Below, in pieces: positions 43,322-52,256 of a DNA stretch of 64,000 nucleotides (the first letter of the stretch is position 1; every line of letters starts with the position of its first letter). Under the pieces are notes generated by a model. The model was not told the DNA's origin, searched no databases, and saw only the letters and a list, made by a program, of their open reading frames with translations. A program made the translations under genes and the position numbers. Origin of the DNA: Lachnospiraceae bacterium (lineage in GTDB: Bacteria > Bacillota > Clostridia > Lachnospirales > Lachnospiraceae); NCBI GenBank assembly GCA_009911035.1, contig QXWO01000017.1:33107-97106 (forward strand), given 5' to 3'.

Positions 43322-44719
43322 TTATTGAATTCCCAGTTTTGTCCTAGCTTCCGCCCATTTTGTATTTAATTCTTCCAAAGCAGCGTCTAAATCAAATCCT
43401 TCTGTCATCATCTGTGCCCCCAGCTTTTTGTAATCAAATGTAGTTTCATTCTGGATTGCAGTAAAGTCATCTCCGCCGCCGTCATACATTACCAATACCT
43501 TATCAGGGCAGAGGGTATCGGATTCTGCCAGAACAGGATCTTTTTCCTTGGGGAAGTTCACCATGGAAGAAGCGGAAGATACATAGTTGATATAATCCGG
43601 GTACCATGCATCTGAATAAAACCACTCGACAAATGCAATTGCCGCATCCTGATTCTTAGAGTGGGTAGTTACTCCCATGAAAGAGTCGCCCTGTACAATT
43701 ACATTATAGGGGTCGGACTCTGAATTTCTTGTAGGAAGATAAAATGTTCCAAGCTGGGAAATATCATCTGTTCCGCCCTGGATATTCTGAAGCCCCCAGT
43801 CGCCTAATGCGATAATTGCTGCATTTTTAGCTGCAAAAAGCGATGTCACCTGGTCGTTTCCAAGTCCCAGCGGGTCTTTTCCTAAAACTCCTGATGTAAA
43901 TAATTCATATACCTTTTTATATGCCTTGTTGATATCTGTCCCCTCTGCAAAAGGAGCGTCCTGGCCGGCCATGGTATTCCAGTTCTGTCCGTTTGCAGAC
44001 TCCAGCGCAGGCATAAATTCCATATAAGGATAATCAGGCCATTCATCCTTTAAGCCGCACGCAATTGCCATAAAGTCCGGATTGTCTTTTCCGAAATAAT
44101 CCTGTAAGGTCTTGGCTGCTGCTTCAAACTCAGGCCATGTGGTGGGAACTTCCACTCCCGCCTCCTCGAACATGTCTTTCCAATAAAATACATATTCATA
44201 ACCGGATGTCATGGGAATGCCAAGTACCTTTCCATCCAGCGCATAGCCGGATGCCAGTTCATTGTTTGCACATGCTGTTGTTCCTGATAAATCAATCAGA
44301 TAATCTTTAAACCTTGACAGAGTAAAGGGCTTATTAAACATAATATCAGGGAGCTGATTCGCAGATGCACGCATTTTCATCGCATTCCAGTATTCTGAGT
44401 CGTCTTTGATTTTTTCCACTTCAATCTCTACATTAGGATACTGCTCCTGGAATTTTCCTACCATGTCATTTTCTTCAATGAAATCATTTAAGTTATTATC
44501 CCAGATTGCAAATGTCAGCGTTCCACTTAAATCCTCATTAGACGCTGCCTGTACAGGCGCTTCTTCTTTCTCCGTACTTTCTTCACTCTCCTGCGTGCTC
44601 TGTTCCGCCGCCGTTGTCTCGCTGTTTGCTTCCGTTCCTTTATTGGAACTTCCGCATCCCATAAATATGGATGCCGTTAATGCACATGTTAATATGGATG
44701 CAAGTAATCTTCTTTTCAT
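43322..44719 (-). CDS. Sugar ABC transporter substrate-binding lipoprotein
   Basis: A 465-residue family-1 extracellular binding protein. The signal peptide ends in lipobox FMGC (Cys22), followed by a Ser/Glu/Thr-rich linker (~23-60). The binding fold begins GTLTFAIWDNN and includes FVEWFYSDAWYPDY near the C-terminus. It captures sugar outside the membrane for the two permeases. Gene context (lacL/lacM) suggests lactose or a galactoside. AACGGGAGG precedes the ATG. It is the first gene of the operon, directly downstream of the sensor-regulator gene. Confidence 0.9.
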   Translation of the reverse strand: MKRRLLASILTCALTASIFMGCGSSNKGTEANSETTAAEQSTQESEESTEKEEAPVQAASNEDLSGTLTFAIWDNNLNDFIEENDMVGKFQEQYPNVEIEVEKIKDDSEYWNAMKMRASANQLPDIMFNKPFTLSRFKDYLIDLSGTTACANNELASGYALDGKVLGIPMTSGYEYVFYWKDMFEEAGVEVPTTWPEFEAAAKTLQDYFGKDNPDFMAIACGLKDEWPDYPYMEFMPALESANGQNWNTMAGQDAPFAEGTDINKAYKKVYELFTSGVLGKDPLGLGNDQVTSLFAAKNAAIIALGDWGLQNIQGGTDDISQLGTFYLPTRNSESDPYNVIVQGDSFMGVTTHSKNQDAAIAFVEWFYSDAWYPDYINYVSSASSMVNFPKEKDPVLAESDTLCPDKVLVMYDGGGDDFTAIQNETTFDYKKLGAQMMTEGFDLDAALEELNTKWAEARTKLGIQ

Positions 44720-44893
44720 TTTCTGGATACCTCCCGTTTTTTAATTACTTTTTCAGCTGGCCAAACTGTGTTTACAGAATAGCAACTTGAAAATTTCCAT
44801 GCCATTTCAAATTTTCATTTTTCTTGATATTTTTTCAGATTTGCTGAATCTTACTTTTTGATGTATTGTAACTTTTTTTGATATAAAGTAAGA
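44720..44893. promoter_or_regulatory. Control region of the lactose-type operon
   Basis: The 5' region of the binding-protein gene, AT-rich. It holds an inverted repeat GAAAATTT / AAATTTTC (44789-44796 and 44809-44816) around ATGCCAT, a possible operator for the AraC-type regulator encoded next door. A TATTCT just downstream of it on the minus strand could be the -10, but no clear -35 is seen. Confidence 0.4.
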
Positions 44894-44918
44894 AAAACCA
44901 TGTTTTTCACATGGTTTT
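44894..44918 (-). terminator. Terminator overlapping the stop of the sensor-regulator gene
   Basis: AAAACCATG / CATGGTTTT, a perfect 9-bp stem with the TGA stop in its 7-base loop, followed on the minus strand by TCTTAC. It separates the regulator gene from the operon it precedes. Confidence 0.65.
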
Positions 44919-47177
44919 CCGATACTTTGCCGGTGTAACTCCATTTAATTTCTTAAATACCCTGTTGAAATGTTCCACACTATGATACCCTGTCATCTCT
45001 GATATCTCATAAACTTTAAAGGTCGTTGTCTTTAACAGTTCCTTTGCTTTCTGCATCCTTAAAGCTGTTAAATAAGCTGAAAACGTCTCTCCTGCTTCTT
45101 TCGTGAACCGGTTGGTAAAATACTTTTCATTCAGCTCTACATGCTCTGCCACTTCTGATAAAGAAAGCCCCGGATCTTCATAATGATCTGACATATATCG
45201 TTTAGCCTTAATAATAATATCCGTCTCCGCCACATGCAGTTTAGATGCGGAGTAATCCATAATCCATGCCAGAAAATTAGTTATCCATAATTTAAGACTT
45301 CTTCCATCTCCAATCCGGTCAATTTTGTCCGCATAATCATACTGCTGCCCAAATATATCTGAAAAATTTGAATTTTCACTGCTGAACCGGATTCCAATCG
45401 CCAGTATGACTGAATAAATCTCCTGCCTGCTCTCCTTTATTTCCAGATTTGCCAGCTCTGCAAACAGCTTTTCCTTTTCCTCAGCCATATTCTTTTCATC
45501 CGCAATATACAAGGCATATGCCATCTTTTCATACTTCTTTGCAAGGTTTAGGATACGTTCATTTTTCTCTTCTTCCCGATTTAAATCAATTATGGCATTT
45601 TCTCCGTAAAGATAACGCAGACAGCTTTTTTCTCTTATATCTTCCACGCCCTTAAAGAAATCTTCCGTCCCAAAAGACACCTTTCCAATACATGCACAGA
45701 TTCTGGCACCAAACTCCTTCCCCACCACCTTCTGCATTTCATGCAGCATCCTCTCGATTCTGCCGCTGTATTCCTGCTCCATCACTCTGTACAGTGCTAT
45801 GATAAAACCCGGATTTTCGATATACCCAATGCATCTGGAGGCATATCTGGGATTCCGCTCAAAACTGTTTATCAGATTCACGGCCGCATCCATTTCGTTT
45901 TCCACCTGTCCTTCGTAAGCAATACTGATTCCCAGCAGCACATACTGCTCCATAAAAAATTCCTTTGATCTCCGTTTCACTTCCACCGGCGACATCTCCT
46001 TTTTTATCAAAGCTGCTAAATAATCTCCCGGTTTCAGTTCTATACTGCGCATCCGTTCTTCGTACTCTCCAATTAATACTTTAAGTCTGCGCACCATGGC
46101 ATTAAACTGATGAACCATATTGCGTACTTCCGACTGTCCGCCAGCCATAATATGAACATCCAGATTGCCTTCCTCCACCTGCCTTAGTCCCCTGCTTATC
46201 TCCTCAACAGGCGTTACAATACTCCTTAAAAAATACCGGGAATAATAACCTGCAAACAAAAGAACCGCAACAGCTGCCATCAACACCAGTACCGCACTGT
46301 TCCAGAACTCTATGGTCAAATCTCTTGTCTTAATATAGCTTTCCATATACCAGACTGTATCACTTAGTTCCAAAGGCGTTTTCACACAGGTATACTCAGA
46401 GCCGGATAGTCCGCTCTCTCCATCCTCCATAGTAGAAAACACCAAATTTCCCCCATTGTCCCTGATCTGTGTAATGCCAAGCTTATTTTTTCCTGCAAGA
46501 TAGTTGTGATTATATTCACGTATCCTTTCCGCCGCATCAGTAGACTGGTAAAAAACAACCATTTCTATTTTTTGTGAACGGTCTGTTGTCACATCAGGCG
46601 CTAGTGCAAACACAAGGATTAATAAATCCTTTTTTCCTCCCACATATAAATCATTTAAAGCTTCCGTATCATACGATCCCAGACAGACTGTATTATTTTT
46701 ATGAAGCGCCCTCTGATACCATTCCATCTGCCTGATTTCATCACCTGTACGGTTTATTTCATTCTTAATACAGGTCTGCTTCCCGTCCTTCATATAAAAA
46801 CCCACGGAAATAATATCTTTTACCGGCTCCAGAGCCAAATTTCCCGCCTGCTGGAGTTTCTGCTCATATTCATAACGCCGGTTCCAGTCTAGGGTATCTA
46901 TTTCCGCGGCATAATCCAGTATTTCATTGTTATTGGTATTAATTAAGTGGGAAAGGCGCATGGACATGACGTCAATATCAGACTGCAGTTCTGCTATGAC
47001 GGTTTCCTGAGCCTGCCTGATATTTTCAATCGCCTGACTCTTAAACTGTTTATTTAATATAAAAAGAGAAATGATGAGAACAATCAGTATAGGAATAAAA
47101 ATAAAAAATACAAAGGATAAATAATACACTGTCTTTAGAGGTAAATTTTTCTTCTTTTGTCCCTGATATATATTCAT
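44907..47177 (-). CDS. Membrane-bound sensor regulator: extracellular domain, HAMP, AraC HTH
   Basis: A 756-residue one-component regulator. A first membrane helix (~17-42), a large extracellular sensor domain (~45-290), a second helix (~295-322) and a HAMP segment (VTPVEEISRGLRQVEEGNLDV) lead to a linker and a C-terminal AraC HTH pair (LSLSEVAEHVELNEKYFTNR, FKVYEISEMTGYHSVEHFNR). This layout is typical of YesN-like membrane AraC regulators of ABC operons in Lachnospiraceae. It probably senses an external sugar or the loaded binding protein and activates the operon just downstream. Its start overlaps the tcdA stop by 4 bp. Confidence 0.85.
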   Translation of the reverse strand: MNIYQGQKKKNLPLKTVYYLSFVFFIFIPILIVLIISLFILNKQFKSQAIENIRQAQETVIAELQSDIDVMSMRLSHLINTNNNEILDYAAEIDTLDWNRRYEYEQKLQQAGNLALEPVKDIISVGFYMKDGKQTCIKNEINRTGDEIRQMEWYQRALHKNNTVCLGSYDTEALNDLYVGGKKDLLILVFALAPDVTTDRSQKIEMVVFYQSTDAAERIREYNHNYLAGKNKLGITQIRDNGGNLVFSTMEDGESGLSGSEYTCVKTPLELSDTVWYMESYIKTRDLTIEFWNSAVLVLMAAVAVLLFAGYYSRYFLRSIVTPVEEISRGLRQVEEGNLDVHIMAGGQSEVRNMVHQFNAMVRRLKVLIGEYEERMRSIELKPGDYLAALIKKEMSPVEVKRRSKEFFMEQYVLLGISIAYEGQVENEMDAAVNLINSFERNPRYASRCIGYIENPGFIIALYRVMEQEYSGRIERMLHEMQKVVGKEFGARICACIGKVSFGTEDFFKGVEDIREKSCLRYLYGENAIIDLNREEEKNERILNLAKKYEKMAYALYIADEKNMAEEKEKLFAELANLEIKESRQEIYSVILAIGIRFSSENSNFSDIFGQQYDYADKIDRIGDGRSLKLWITNFLAWIMDYSASKLHVAETDIIIKAKRYMSDHYEDPGLSLSEVAEHVELNEKYFTNRFTKEAGETFSAYLTALRMQKAKELLKTTTFKVYEISEMTGYHSVEHFNRVFKKLNGVTPAKYRKTM

Positions 47178-47971
47178 TCCGGCACCTTTACGCTACTTCC
47201 TGTCAAATCCTTAATAATTTCCCCAGCAATAATCAGTCCCGCCACTGCCGGTACAAAGGCATTACTCCCCGGTATCTGGCGACGCCCCGTTCCTCCTTCT
47301 CCGGCTTTTATGCATCCGCCTCCATCTTCTCCCCTGTGCCTCTCCTCTCCATCCAGGCCATCTATCTCCTGCCAGCCTGCCGGGGCAGCCGCCTGTTCTT
47401 TCGAGTAAACGACCTTTAACCCTTCAACCCCTCTTTTTTTCAATTCCCTGCGCATCACCCGGGCAAGGGGACAGACACTTGTTTCATAAATATCAGCCAC
47501 CTCAAAGGCCGTAGGATCCATCTTATTTCCTGCTCCCATGGAACTGATGACGGGAATCCCCGCCTCCTTTGCCCGGAGCACAAGTTCTATTTTCCCCGCC
47601 ACAGTGTCAATGGCGTCCGCTACATAATCGTACTGTGTAAAGTCAAACTGTTCTGCCGTCTCCGGTAAAAAGAACGTATTATATTTATGGATAACGGCTT
47701 CAGGATTGATTTCCTTCATACGCTGCTGCGCCGCATCCACCTTGTACATTCCAAGTGTCTTATAGGTTGCAATGATCTGACGGTTTAAATTTGACATGCA
47801 AACTCTGTCATTGTCTATAATGTCCACCGTTCCAACACCGCTTCTCACCAGCGCTTCCAGCACATGCCCTCCCACACCGCCGATTCCGAACACTGCCACC
47901 CGGGCATTTTTAAGCCGTTCCACGGCCTTCTTTCCTATCAACAATTCCGTCCTTGAAAACTGATTCTCCAT
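47174..47971 (-). CDS. tcdA: tRNA threonylcarbamoyladenosine dehydratase
   Basis: A 265-residue E1-like enzyme of the TcdA/YgdL family that cyclises t6A37 to ct6A37 in ANN-decoding tRNAs using ATP. Motifs: NARVAVFGIGGVGGHVLEAL (~24-43), DIIDNDRVCMSNLNRQI, DYVADAIDTVAGKIELV and SSMGAGNKMDPT. The start at 47971 (MENQFSRTELLIG) gives family length; the frame extends 18 codons upstream without a ribosome site. The ATGA overlap with the sensor-regulator gene couples a tRNA gene to a sugar regulator. Confidence 0.93.
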   Translation of the reverse strand: MENQFSRTELLIGKKAVERLKNARVAVFGIGGVGGHVLEALVRSGVGTVDIIDNDRVCMSNLNRQIIATYKTLGMYKVDAAQQRMKEINPEAVIHKYNTFFLPETAEQFDFTQYDYVADAIDTVAGKIELVLRAKEAGIPVISSMGAGNKMDPTAFEVADIYETSVCPLARVMRRELKKRGVEGLKVVYSKEQAAAPAGWQEIDGLDGEERHRGEDGGGCIKAGEGGTGRRQIPGSNAFVPAVAGLIIAGEIIKDLTGSSVKVPE

Positions 47972-48059
47972 ATTTTTCCATGTTCCTTCCCGCACTACCC
48001 AAGTCTTCTGCAACTGCCTTGGCAATATGCACAGAATTCATCTCTTTTTACAAGAATTA

Positions 48060-48081
48060 TGCGGCAGATTCCTCTGCCGCA
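48060..48081 (-). terminator. Terminator-like hairpin after glgP
   Basis: TGCGGCAGA / TCTGCCGCA, a perfect 9-bp stem with a TTCC loop, lies ~55 bases past the glgP stop. It is followed on the minus strand by TAATTCTTG, a weak T-run. Confidence 0.65.
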
Positions 48082-48094
48082 CATCATTGTCTCA

Positions 48095-48134
48095 TTACAA
48101 TAAGCTGGCTCACAAAACGAGGCAGCGTTTGTTT
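48095..48134 (-). repeat. 39-bp stop-associated palindrome (copy 3)
   Basis: Minus-strand start AAACAAACGCTGCC, end GCTTATTGTAA. It starts directly at the glgP stop codon (TAG at 48135-48137) and ends 13 bases before the hairpin at 48060-48081. The centre differs (TCGTTTTGTGAGCC), lowering hairpin pairing. Confidence 0.85.
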
Positions 48135-50657
48135 CTATTTCTTTAATGTCTCTCCTGCTGTAGCACTTTCTGCTTTTTTCTTAGGAAGCTGCACCTTATC
48201 CAGATGCCAGATTTCATCCACATATTCCTGAATTGTTCTGTCTGAAGTAAACTTGCCGCAGCTTGCCACATTTAAGATTGCGCTTCTTGCCCATCCCTTT
48301 TCATTGCGGTATGCCGCTTCTACTTTCTTCTGCGCTTCCGCATAAGCTTTGAAGTCCTTCAGAATGAAATAGGTATCTGCTTTTGCTGTACTTAATGTAT
48401 TAAGCAGTGAGTTGTAAAGGGTTCTGAATCTGTCCGGATCGTTGGGCGCAAAGGTTCCATTGATCAACTGCATCAGAACCTTTCTTACATCCGGGTCATT
48501 GTTGAAAATCTCATTGGGATTATATCCACCATGGTTTTCAAAATTGATTACCTCATCGGAAGACAGACCGAAAATAAAGGCATTTTCTTCTCCCACTTCT
48601 TCCACGATTTCCACATTAGCTCCATCCATGGTACCGATCGTCAGCGCACCGTTGAGCATAAACTTCATATTTCCTGTACCGGAAGCTTCCTTGCTTGCAG
48701 TGGAAATCTGCTCGGAAACATCTGCTGCCGCAAAGATAAGTTCTGCATTGGACACTCTGTAATTTTCAATGAATACTACCTTGATTTTTCCGTTAATAGC
48801 CGGATCATTGTTAACCACATCCGCCACAGAGGTAATCAGCTTGATGGTCATTTTGGCATTGTAATAACCTGCCGCCGCTTTCGCTCCGAAAATAAATGTC
48901 CTTGGATAGAAATTCATATCCGGATTATCCTTTAACTGGTTGTATAAATACATAACATGAAGGATGTTAAGAAGCTGACGCTTATATTCATGAAGTCTCT
49001 TGACCTGTACGTCAAAGATAGAGCGGGGATCTACTTCAATACCGTTATATTCCCGGATATACTGTGCAAGGCGCACCTTATTCTGGTACTTGATATTCAT
49101 AAATTCCTGCTGGGCCTTTTCGTCATCCGCATAGATTTTCAGCCTGCCGATCTGAGGAAGGTCCGTGATCCATTCACTTCCCACGTGTGCTGTTACCCAG
49201 TCGGCTAACAAAGGATTTCCGTGGAGGAGGAAACGCCTCTGGGTAATACCGTTGGTCTTATTATTGAATTTCTCAGGCATCATCTCATAGAAATCTTTCA
49301 ATTCCTGTTTCTTTAAGATCTCGGTATGAAGCCTTGCAACGCCGTTGACAGAATATCCCGCCGCGATTGCAAGATGGGCCATCTTCACCTGACCATCATA
49401 GATAATTGCCATCTTACGGATTTTTTCCTGATTGCCCGGATATAATTCCTGTATGCGCAGGATAAATCTGCGGTTAATTTCCTCAATGATCTGGTAAATT
49501 CTTGGAAGCAGTCTTGAGAACAGTTCAATGGGCCATTTCTCCAGCGCTTCCGCCATAATCGTATGATTTGTATATGCGCATGTCTTCGTTGTTACCTGCC
49601 ATGCCTCGTCCCATGTAAGGTAATGCTCATCCATAAGGATTCTCATCAGTTCCGCAACCGCTACGGTAGGATGGGTGTCGTTAAGCTGGAATGTAACCTT
49701 TTCGTAGAATTTCCTTATGTCATCGTGATTCCTTAAATACTTGGCAACTGCCTCCTGTACAGATGCAGAAATAAAGAAATACTGCTGTTTCAGACGTAGT
49801 TCTTTTCCCGCATAATGATTGTCGTTGGGGTAAAGGACCTCCACAATATTGCGGGCCATATTTTCCTGCTCAACCGCTTTCTGGTAATTTCCTTTGTCAA
49901 AGGAATCAAGCTGGAAGCATTCCACTGCCTCTGCATCCCAGATTCGTAAGGTGTTTACAATACCGTTGCCATATCCCACAATGGGAAGGTCATAGGGAAT
50001 GGCCCGTACGCTCTGATATCCTTCTTGTACAAAGTTGCTTCTTCCATTCTTATCTATATGTACATTGACATATCCGCCAAATTTGATTTCCTTGGCATAT
50101 TCCGGCCTTCTAAGTTCAAAGGGATTTCCATCCACCAGCCAGTTATCCGGCACTTCTACCTGATAGCCGTCCCTGATCTCCTGCTTGAACATACCATAAC
50201 GGTATCTGATGCCGCAGCCATATGCGGGATAACCCAAAGTAGCCAGGGAGTCCAGAAAGCAGGCCGCAAGCCGTCCCAGACCGCCGTTTCCAAGTGCCGG
50301 ATCCGGTTCCTGGTCTTCCACAATATTTAAATCCAGCCCTAATTCATCCATCGCTTCCTTTACAGGTTCATATGCCTGCAAATTAATGATATTATTCCCC
50401 AGGGCACGTCCCATCAAAAATTCCATGGACATATAATATACTGTCTTGGGATCCTGTTTCTCATACTCTTTCTGGGTATTTAACCAGTTGTCAACCACAA
50501 CATCCTTAATTGCATAGGCAACCGCCTGGAAAATCTGCTTCTGGCTGGCTTCTTCCAGCGTCTTTCTATATAGCGTTTTCACATTGTAAAGCACGCTTCT
50601 TTTAAATAATTCTTTATCAAAAGTAAGCGATACCGGCACGGTTGATTTCTTAGCCAT
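48135..50657 (-). CDS. glgP: Glycogen/starch/alpha-glucan phosphorylase
   Basis: An 840-residue GT35 phosphorylase releasing glucose-1-phosphate from alpha-1,4-glucans. Motifs: YYMSMEFLMGRALGNNI, EDQEPDPALGNGGLGRLAACF (read in parts), GIRYRYGMFKQ, RVSNAELIFAAADVSEQIST and the PLP site EASGTGNMKFMLNGALTIG with Lys near residue 665. Length is normal. The start is the ATG at 50657 with GGAGG 8 bases upstream. A promoter TTGTGA-17-TATAAT (50729-50734, 50706-50711) lies upstream. With glgC/glgD it completes glycogen turnover in this window, minus glgA and glgB. Confidence 0.96.
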   Translation of the reverse strand: MAKKSTVPVSLTFDKELFKRSVLYNVKTLYRKTLEEASQKQIFQAVAYAIKDVVVDNWLNTQKEYEKQDPKTVYYMSMEFLMGRALGNNIINLQAYEPVKEAMDELGLDLNIVEDQEPDPALGNGGLGRLAACFLDSLATLGYPAYGCGIRYRYGMFKQEIRDGYQVEVPDNWLVDGNPFELRRPEYAKEIKFGGYVNVHIDKNGRSNFVQEGYQSVRAIPYDLPIVGYGNGIVNTLRIWDAEAVECFQLDSFDKGNYQKAVEQENMARNIVEVLYPNDNHYAGKELRLKQQYFFISASVQEAVAKYLRNHDDIRKFYEKVTFQLNDTHPTVAVAELMRILMDEHYLTWDEAWQVTTKTCAYTNHTIMAEALEKWPIELFSRLLPRIYQIIEEINRRFILRIQELYPGNQEKIRKMAIIYDGQVKMAHLAIAAGYSVNGVARLHTEILKKQELKDFYEMMPEKFNNKTNGITQRRFLLHGNPLLADWVTAHVGSEWITDLPQIGRLKIYADDEKAQQEFMNIKYQNKVRLAQYIREYNGIEVDPRSIFDVQVKRLHEYKRQLLNILHVMYLYNQLKDNPDMNFYPRTFIFGAKAAAGYYNAKMTIKLITSVADVVNNDPAINGKIKVVFIENYRVSNAELIFAAADVSEQISTASKEASGTGNMKFMLNGALTIGTMDGANVEIVEEVGEENAFIFGLSSDEVINFENHGGYNPNEIFNNDPDVRKVLMQLINGTFAPNDPDRFRTLYNSLLNTLSTAKADTYFILKDFKAYAEAQKKVEAAYRNEKGWARSAILNVASCGKFTSDRTIQEYVDEIWHLDKVQLPKKKAESATAGETLKK

Positions 50658-50705
50658 TCTTTTTTCCTCCACTCCATCCGTTTTGTATGAACACATTTCC
50701 GCTAT

Positions 50706-50783
50706 ATTATACTACACACACATAAAAATCACAAGATTTACCGAGAGACTTTTATTGCATAGGCAGGACTTTTGTGTGATAAT
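50706..50783. promoter_or_regulatory. Divergent glgP and xpaC promoters
   Basis: glgP (minus): -35 TTGTGA (50729-50734), 17-bp spacer, -10 TATAAT (50706-50711). xpaC (plus): -35 TTGCAT (50755-50760), 17-bp spacer, -10 GATAAT (50778-50783). Both resemble sigma-A promoters; the two -35 elements are 20 bp apart. Confidence 0.6.
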
Positions 50784-50832
50784 AATTTTATAAAAAAATT
50801 TATACAGTTCAGATATAAAGAGGATTGATTCT

Positions 50833-52194
50833 ATGAGTGACAATCAGAGTTGGAACAGCACCGGGGAGCAGATCAGGGACGCCTTGTCTGAAGCTCTGCG
50901 CAGCGGAGACTTTAAGGACTTGAACGATCTGGTTTCCCAGACTGTAACCAATACTTTAAATGAAGTTGGAAAGCACATCATTCCAGGCAGCGGAGAAACT
51001 AGCGATGAACAGGAAAACCAGATAAAGCAGCGGCAGGAACGGCTCCGCCAGAAGCGGGAGCAGCTCCGCCAGACCCAGGAACAGATGCGCAGACGGGAAA
51101 GTGAGATAAACCAGCGCAAAAACCTCCTAAGACAGCAGGAAGAACAAATACGCCAGCAGCAGGAACAGATACGGCGCAGACAGGAACTGATGGCCCGTGA
51201 AAATACGCCTCCTGTCAAGTATAAAAAAGTCGGCAATGTGTCAAGTATCCTGTATCAGGTATTTGGGGGCATCGGCCTTGGCGTCACCGGGCTTTTGACC
51301 TTTTTCCATCTCATTTTCCTGTTAGCGGATATCGGCACCAGCCCCGGAAGCTGGATCATTAATTTTATCTTTTTATTTATTTTCTTTGGCATGATCCATG
51401 TCGGCATCAGACAGCGGATGCGTTTAAAACGTGCCCGGCGGTATATCCAGCTTTGCGGCCGGAACATGTACGGAGAAATAGATAGCATCGCTAAAAGCAT
51501 GGGAAAGAAAGTCCGCTATGTAGTCAAAGATCTCCAGAAAATGCTGAAACTGGGTATATTCCCGGAAGGTCATCTGGATGAAAAAAAGACCTGCTTTATG
51601 CTTGATGACAAAACGTACCAGCAGTATGTGGAGGCAGAAAACAACCGCCTTATGCGGGAAAGAGAGAGCCAGGCGCTGACCCATGCCGAATCCCGGCCGG
51701 CAAAGCCTGAACCAAAAGATGAAATGTCCCCAAGGCCCGAATCGGAGCTGGATACCATGATTGCAGAGGGAGTGGACTGCATTGGTAAGCTTAAAGAGTT
51801 AAACGATAAGATTCCCGGTGAAGTGATTTCCGGCAAGCTGTCCCGGCTTGAGGGACTGCTGAAAGATATTTTTGACAGCGTCCGGGAACATCCTGAACAA
51901 ATGCACCGCATGCACAAGCTGATGGACTATTATCTTCCCACCACCCTGAAACTGGTGGAAGCTTATGAGGAATTTGACCGGGTGAGCACCCCCGGGGAGG
52001 AAATTGCATCGGCCAAATCCGAAATAGAAAATACTCTGGACACCATCAACCAGGCTTTTACGGAATTACTAAACAACCTGTTTCAGGATGCCGTATTTGA
52101 CGCCACCACAGACGCACAGGTGCTTAAAACCATGCTTGCCCGTGAAGGTCTGACCAATGATATGGAAATAACAAACGCTGACACGCTTCACTAG
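50833..52194 (+). CDS. XpaC-like membrane protein (5-bromo-4-chloroindolyl phosphate hydrolysis family)
   Basis: A 453-residue protein. Residues ~60-125 are a Gln/Arg-rich coiled coil (repeats like RQQEEQIRQQQEQIRR). Two membrane helices at about 140-165 and 173-190 follow, then an XpaC-type cytoplasmic domain (YIQLCGRNMYGEIDSIAKSM onward). XpaC and TelA are usually neighbours, and both are linked to envelope stress and toxic-anion or lantibiotic tolerance; the mechanism is unclear. The last ~7 codons (TNADTLH and stop) are inside repeat copy 4. GAGGATTGATTCT precedes the ATG. Confidence 0.8.
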   Translation: MSDNQSWNSTGEQIRDALSEALRSGDFKDLNDLVSQTVTNTLNEVGKHIIPGSGETSDEQENQIKQRQERLRQKREQLRQTQEQMRRRESEINQRKNLLRQQEEQIRQQQEQIRRRQELMARENTPPVKYKKVGNVSSILYQVFGGIGLGVTGLLTFFHLIFLLADIGTSPGSWIINFIFLFIFFGMIHVGIRQRMRLKRARRYIQLCGRNMYGEIDSIAKSMGKKVRYVVKDLQKMLKLGIFPEGHLDEKKTCFMLDDKTYQQYVEAENNRLMRERESQALTHAESRPAKPEPKDEMSPRPESELDTMIAEGVDCIGKLKELNDKIPGEVISGKLSRLEGLLKDIFDSVREHPEQMHRMHKLMDYYLPTTLKLVEAYEEFDRVSTPGEEIASAKSEIENTLDTINQAFTELLNNLFQDAVFDATTDAQVLKTMLAREGLTNDMEITNADTLH

Positions 52195-52208
52195 CCAGCT
52201 TATTGTAA
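52170..52208 (+). repeat. 39-bp stop-associated palindrome (copy 4, inside xpaC)
   Basis: Plus strand: begins AACAAACGCTGACACG and ends CAGCTTATTGTAA. It supplies the last codons and the TAG stop of the xpaC-like gene. Consensus across copies: AACAAACGCTGCC, about 15 central bases that pair imperfectly around TTT or AAA, then GCTTATTGTAA; the ends are also near-complementary, so the whole element is an imperfect palindrome. Confidence 0.85.
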
Positions 52209-52256
52209 CAAAATAATTTCTGCTTTCCGGCAGGAACATAATATGGAGGAAAACCA

